Of a stretch of DNA of 64,000 nucleotides, positions 62,174 to 64,000 are shown piece by piece; the stretch's first letter is position 1; each line of letters opens with the position of its first letter. The translations under genes were made by a program, and so were the position numbers. The DNA is from Streptomyces cellostaticus (GTDB taxonomy: Bacteria > Actinomycetota > Actinomycetes > Streptomycetales > Streptomycetaceae), in assembly GCF_001513965.1 (NCBI RefSeq), contig NZ_KQ948016.1:262952-326951 (forward strand), in the 5' to 3' direction. The notes below the pieces were generated by a model. That model was not told the origin of the DNA. It worked only from the letters and a program-made list of their open reading frames with translations, and did no database searches.

Positions 62174-62959
62174 TCAGGGGTGCTGGCTGCTGACGGCGAC
62201 GACCTCGCCGGTCATGTACGAGGAGTAGCCGGAGGCCAGGAACACGATCACGTTGGCCACCTCCCAGGGCTCGGCGTACCGCCCGAAGGCCTCGCGCTCG
62301 GTCAGCTCCTGGAGCAGTTCGGCGGAGGTGACCTTCGCCAGGTGCGGATGCATGGCGAGGCTGGGCGCCACCGCGTTGACCCGCACCCCGTAGGCGGCCG
62401 CCTCGATCGCCGCGCACCGGGTCAGCGCCATCACTCCGGCCTTGGCGGCGGCGTAGTGGGCCTGCCCTGCCTGGGCGCGCCAGCCGGCCACGGAGGCGTT
62501 GTTGACGATCACCCCGCCGCCGGTGTCCCGCATGGCGCGCAGGGCCGCGCGGGTGCAGCGGAAGGTGCCGTTCAGCGTGACGTCGAGGACACGGGACCAC
62601 TGCTCGTCGGTCATGTCGACGAGGTCCGAAGTCCCGCCCAGCCCTGCGTTGTTGACGACGATGTCGAGCTTTCCGTGCTCCCGTGCGGCCGCCTCGAAGA
62701 GTGCCCGCACCTGGGCCTCGTCGGTGACGTCGCAGGGCACCGCTGCCACCGCGCCAGGGAACTCCCGGCCCAGCCCGGCCTCGTGCTCCTTCAGGCGGCG
62801 CGGGTGCGCGTCGCTGATCAGCACCCGGGCGCCCTCCTCCAGGAAGCGGCGCGCGGTCGCCCCGCCGATCCCCGCGCCGGCCGCCGCGGTGATGACGGCG
62901 GTGCGCCCCTTCAGCAGCCCGTGTCCGGGCTCGTACGCCGGACTCTCGACGCCTGTCAT
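62174..62959 (-). CDS. Short-chain dehydrogenase (Rv3559c/IpdF-like)
   Basis: A 261-residue SDR: GRTAVITAAAGAGIGGATAR (modified NAD motif), DIVVNNAGLGGTSDLVDMTD, VIVNNASVAGWRAQAGQAHY with Tyr and Lys in HYAAAKAGVMALTR, and FGRYAEPWEVANVIVFLASG. Position between kstR2 and the acyl-CoA dehydrogenase corresponds to Rv3559c (IpdF, a 5-hydroxy-HIP-CoA-type dehydrogenase). It leads a minus-strand transcript with kstR2 and fadA6 and shares its promoter region with the fadE30-like gene. Confidence 0.87.
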   Translation of the reverse strand: MTGVESPAYEPGHGLLKGRTAVITAAAGAGIGGATARRFLEEGARVLISDAHPRRLKEHEAGLGREFPGAVAAVPCDVTDEAQVRALFEAAAREHGKLDIVVNNAGLGGTSDLVDMTDEQWSRVLDVTLNGTFRCTRAALRAMRDTGGGVIVNNASVAGWRAQAGQAHYAAAKAGVMALTRCAAIEAAAYGVRVNAVAPSLAMHPHLAKVTSAELLQELTEREAFGRYAEPWEVANVIVFLASGYSSYMTGEVVAVSSQHP

Positions 62960-62975
62960 AGGGCCACGCTAACCT

Positions 62976-62989
62976 ACCAAACACTTGTT
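62976..62989. promoter_or_regulatory. KstR2-box-like operator in the second divergent promoter
   Basis: ACCAAACACTTGTT, matching AnCAAGnnCTTGnT at all but one defined position. It lies 16 bp before the SDR start (minus) and 11 bp before the acyl-CoA dehydrogenase start (plus), so a bound repressor would block both. Confidence 0.75.
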
Positions 62990-63000
62990 AGGGAAGGACG

Positions 63001-64000
63001 GTGACGGCGACCGTGGACCTGACCCACGCTCCGGCCGACGAGGAGTTCCGCGCCGAGGCCCGCGCCTGGCTGGCGGCACACGTGCCCCGTACCCCGCTGC
63101 CCTCCCTGGAGACCGCGGAGGGCTTCGCGGCGCACCGCGCCTGGGAGGCCGAACTGGCCGCGGACCGCTGGTCGGTGGTGTCCTGGCCCGAGGAGTACGG
63201 CGGTCGTGCGGCCGGCCTCTTCAGGTGGCTGGTGTTCGAGGAGGAGTACTGGGCGGCGGGCGCGCCGGGCCGGGTCGGCCAGAACGGCATCAGCCTGCTC
63301 GCCCCGACCCTCCTCGACCACGGCACCGAGGAGCAACGGGCGCGCGTGCTGCCGCCGATGGCCTCGGGCGAGGTGGTCTGGGCGCAGGCCTGGTCCGAGC
63401 CGGAGGCGGGCTCCGACCTGGCCTCGCTCACCTCCAGGGCCGTACGGACGGACGGCGGCTGGCTGCTGAGCGGGCAGAAGACCTGGTCCTCGCGGGCGGC
63501 CTTCGCCGACCGGGCCTTCGGCCTGTTCCGCAGCGACCCCGGCGCTCCCAGGCCGCACCAGGGGCTCACGTACCTCATGTTCGACCTGCGGGTTCCCGGC
63601 GTCACCGTCCGCCCGATCGGCCGCCTGGACGGGAAGCCGGCCTTCGCGGAGCTGTTCCTGGACGAGGTGTTCGTGCCGGACGAGGACGTGATCGGTGAGC
63701 CCGGCCAGGGCTGGCGGATCGCGATGTCCACGGCGGGCAACGAACGCGGCCTCACCCTGCGCTCCCCCGGCCGCTTCCTCGCCTCCGCCGCCCGGCTGCT
63801 GGAGCTGTGGCAGGCGCAGGGCCGCCCGGAGCACGCCCGCGCCCGGGTGGCCGACGCCCTGGCCGGCGCCCGTGCCTACCAGCTGTTCACCTACGCGGCA
63901 GCCGCCCGCTTCCTGGACGGCGCCTCGCTCGGCCCGGAGTCCAGCATGAACAAGCTGTTCTGGTCCGAGTACGACCTGGCGCTGCACGAGACGGCGCTCG
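63001..64000 (+). CDS. fadE30: Acyl-CoA dehydrogenase FadE30-like (5' part, cut by window edge)
   Basis: The first 333 codons of an acyl-CoA dehydrogenase. N-terminal helical domain: LTHAPADEEFRAEARAWLAA; RWSVVSWPEEYGGRAAGL; flavin-binding region VWAQAWSEPEAGSDLASLTS and WLLSGQKTWSSRAAFADRAF. The block GWRIAMSTAGNERGLTLRSP starts the C-terminal helical domain, which runs past the edge. In the KstR2 regulon FadE30 dehydrogenates a side-chain CoA ester of HIP. Start is GTG after GGGAAGGACG, directly after the operator. Confidence 0.87.
   Translation, partial: MTATVDLTHAPADEEFRAEARAWLAAHVPRTPLPSLETAEGFAAHRAWEAELAADRWSVVSWPEEYGGRAAGLFRWLVFEEEYWAAGAPGRVGQNGISLLAPTLLDHGTEEQRARVLPPMASGEVVWAQAWSEPEAGSDLASLTSRAVRTDGGWLLSGQKTWSSRAAFADRAFGLFRSDPGAPRPHQGLTYLMFDLRVPGVTVRPIGRLDGKPAFAELFLDEVFVPDEDVIGEPGQGWRIAMSTAGNERGLTLRSPGRFLASAARLLELWQAQGRPEHARARVADALAGARAYQLFTYAAAARFLDGASLGPESSMNKLFWSEYDLALHETAL

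Overview
The window is chromosomal DNA from a high-GC actinomycete, almost certainly a Streptomyces. The evidence is very high third-position GC, frequent GTG/TTG starts, tail-to-head overlaps of 1-4 bases, and a gene order I recognise from the Streptomyces core: coaE, rpsA, hrpB, polA, a liv transporter, an ANTAR regulator and pyk. No insertion sequence, integrase, rRNA or CRISPR array was seen.

Layout. (1) 0-22.6 kb is core housekeeping DNA: S4 RNA-binding protein, DoxX protein, methyltransferases, a TPR protein, CoaE, a PAC2 protein, ribosomal protein S1 with a textbook terminator, HrpB helicase, a DUF3068 membrane protein, a 44-residue peptide, a secreted lytic transglycosylase with added C-terminal domains, DUF4184 protein, DNA polymerase I, an FdhF-like molybdopterin oxidoreductase and a PaaI-type thioesterase. 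(2) 23.0-31.3 kb is an eight-gene, tightly coupled biosynthetic operon not belonging to the housekeeping set: a PLP dehydratase/racemase-like enzyme, a PaaK-like adenylate-forming enzyme, a SufS-like cysteine desulfurase, a stand-alone adenylation domain with a serine-like specificity code, a carrier protein, a SyrP/TauD-like iron oxygenase, an EamA exporter and a type II thioesterase. The first two genes carry TTA (bldA-dependent) codons near their starts. It has no condensation domain or polyketide synthase, so the likely product is a small modified amino acid or acyl amino acid. I do not recognise the combination. (3) 31.6-37.3 kb is a complete branched-chain amino acid ABC transporter. (4) 37.4-42.6 kb holds an ANTAR response regulator, a tRNA with anticodon CAA but a short variable loop, pyruvate kinase, a SIMPL-domain protein and a Tat-exported nucleotidase. 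(5) 42.6-55 kb is accessory: a siderophore-type hydroxylase/decarboxylase pair without its synthetase, a GNAT, an NmrA-like protein next to a 32-bp tandem repeat array, PepN, chorismate mutase, an AraC regulator/beta-galactosidase pair, a secreted trypsin-like protease and an HExxH protein. (6) 55.1-64.0 kb closely parallels the KstR2 regulon of Mycobacterium tuberculosis (steroid C/D-ring, HIP degradation): two SDRs, EchA20, IpdA, IpdB, IpdC, FadA6, KstR2, SDR and FadE30. Two matching KstR2-box-like palindromes lie in its two divergent promoters.

How the parts work together: the biosynthetic operon can activate an amino acid (probably Ser), hold it on the carrier protein, oxidise it there, release it and export it, with PLP and adenylating enzymes making or joining a second unit. 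The HIP region encodes a catabolic route whose regulator and operators are all present. Start codons are my choices from ribosome-binding sites and family alignment; no database search was possible.
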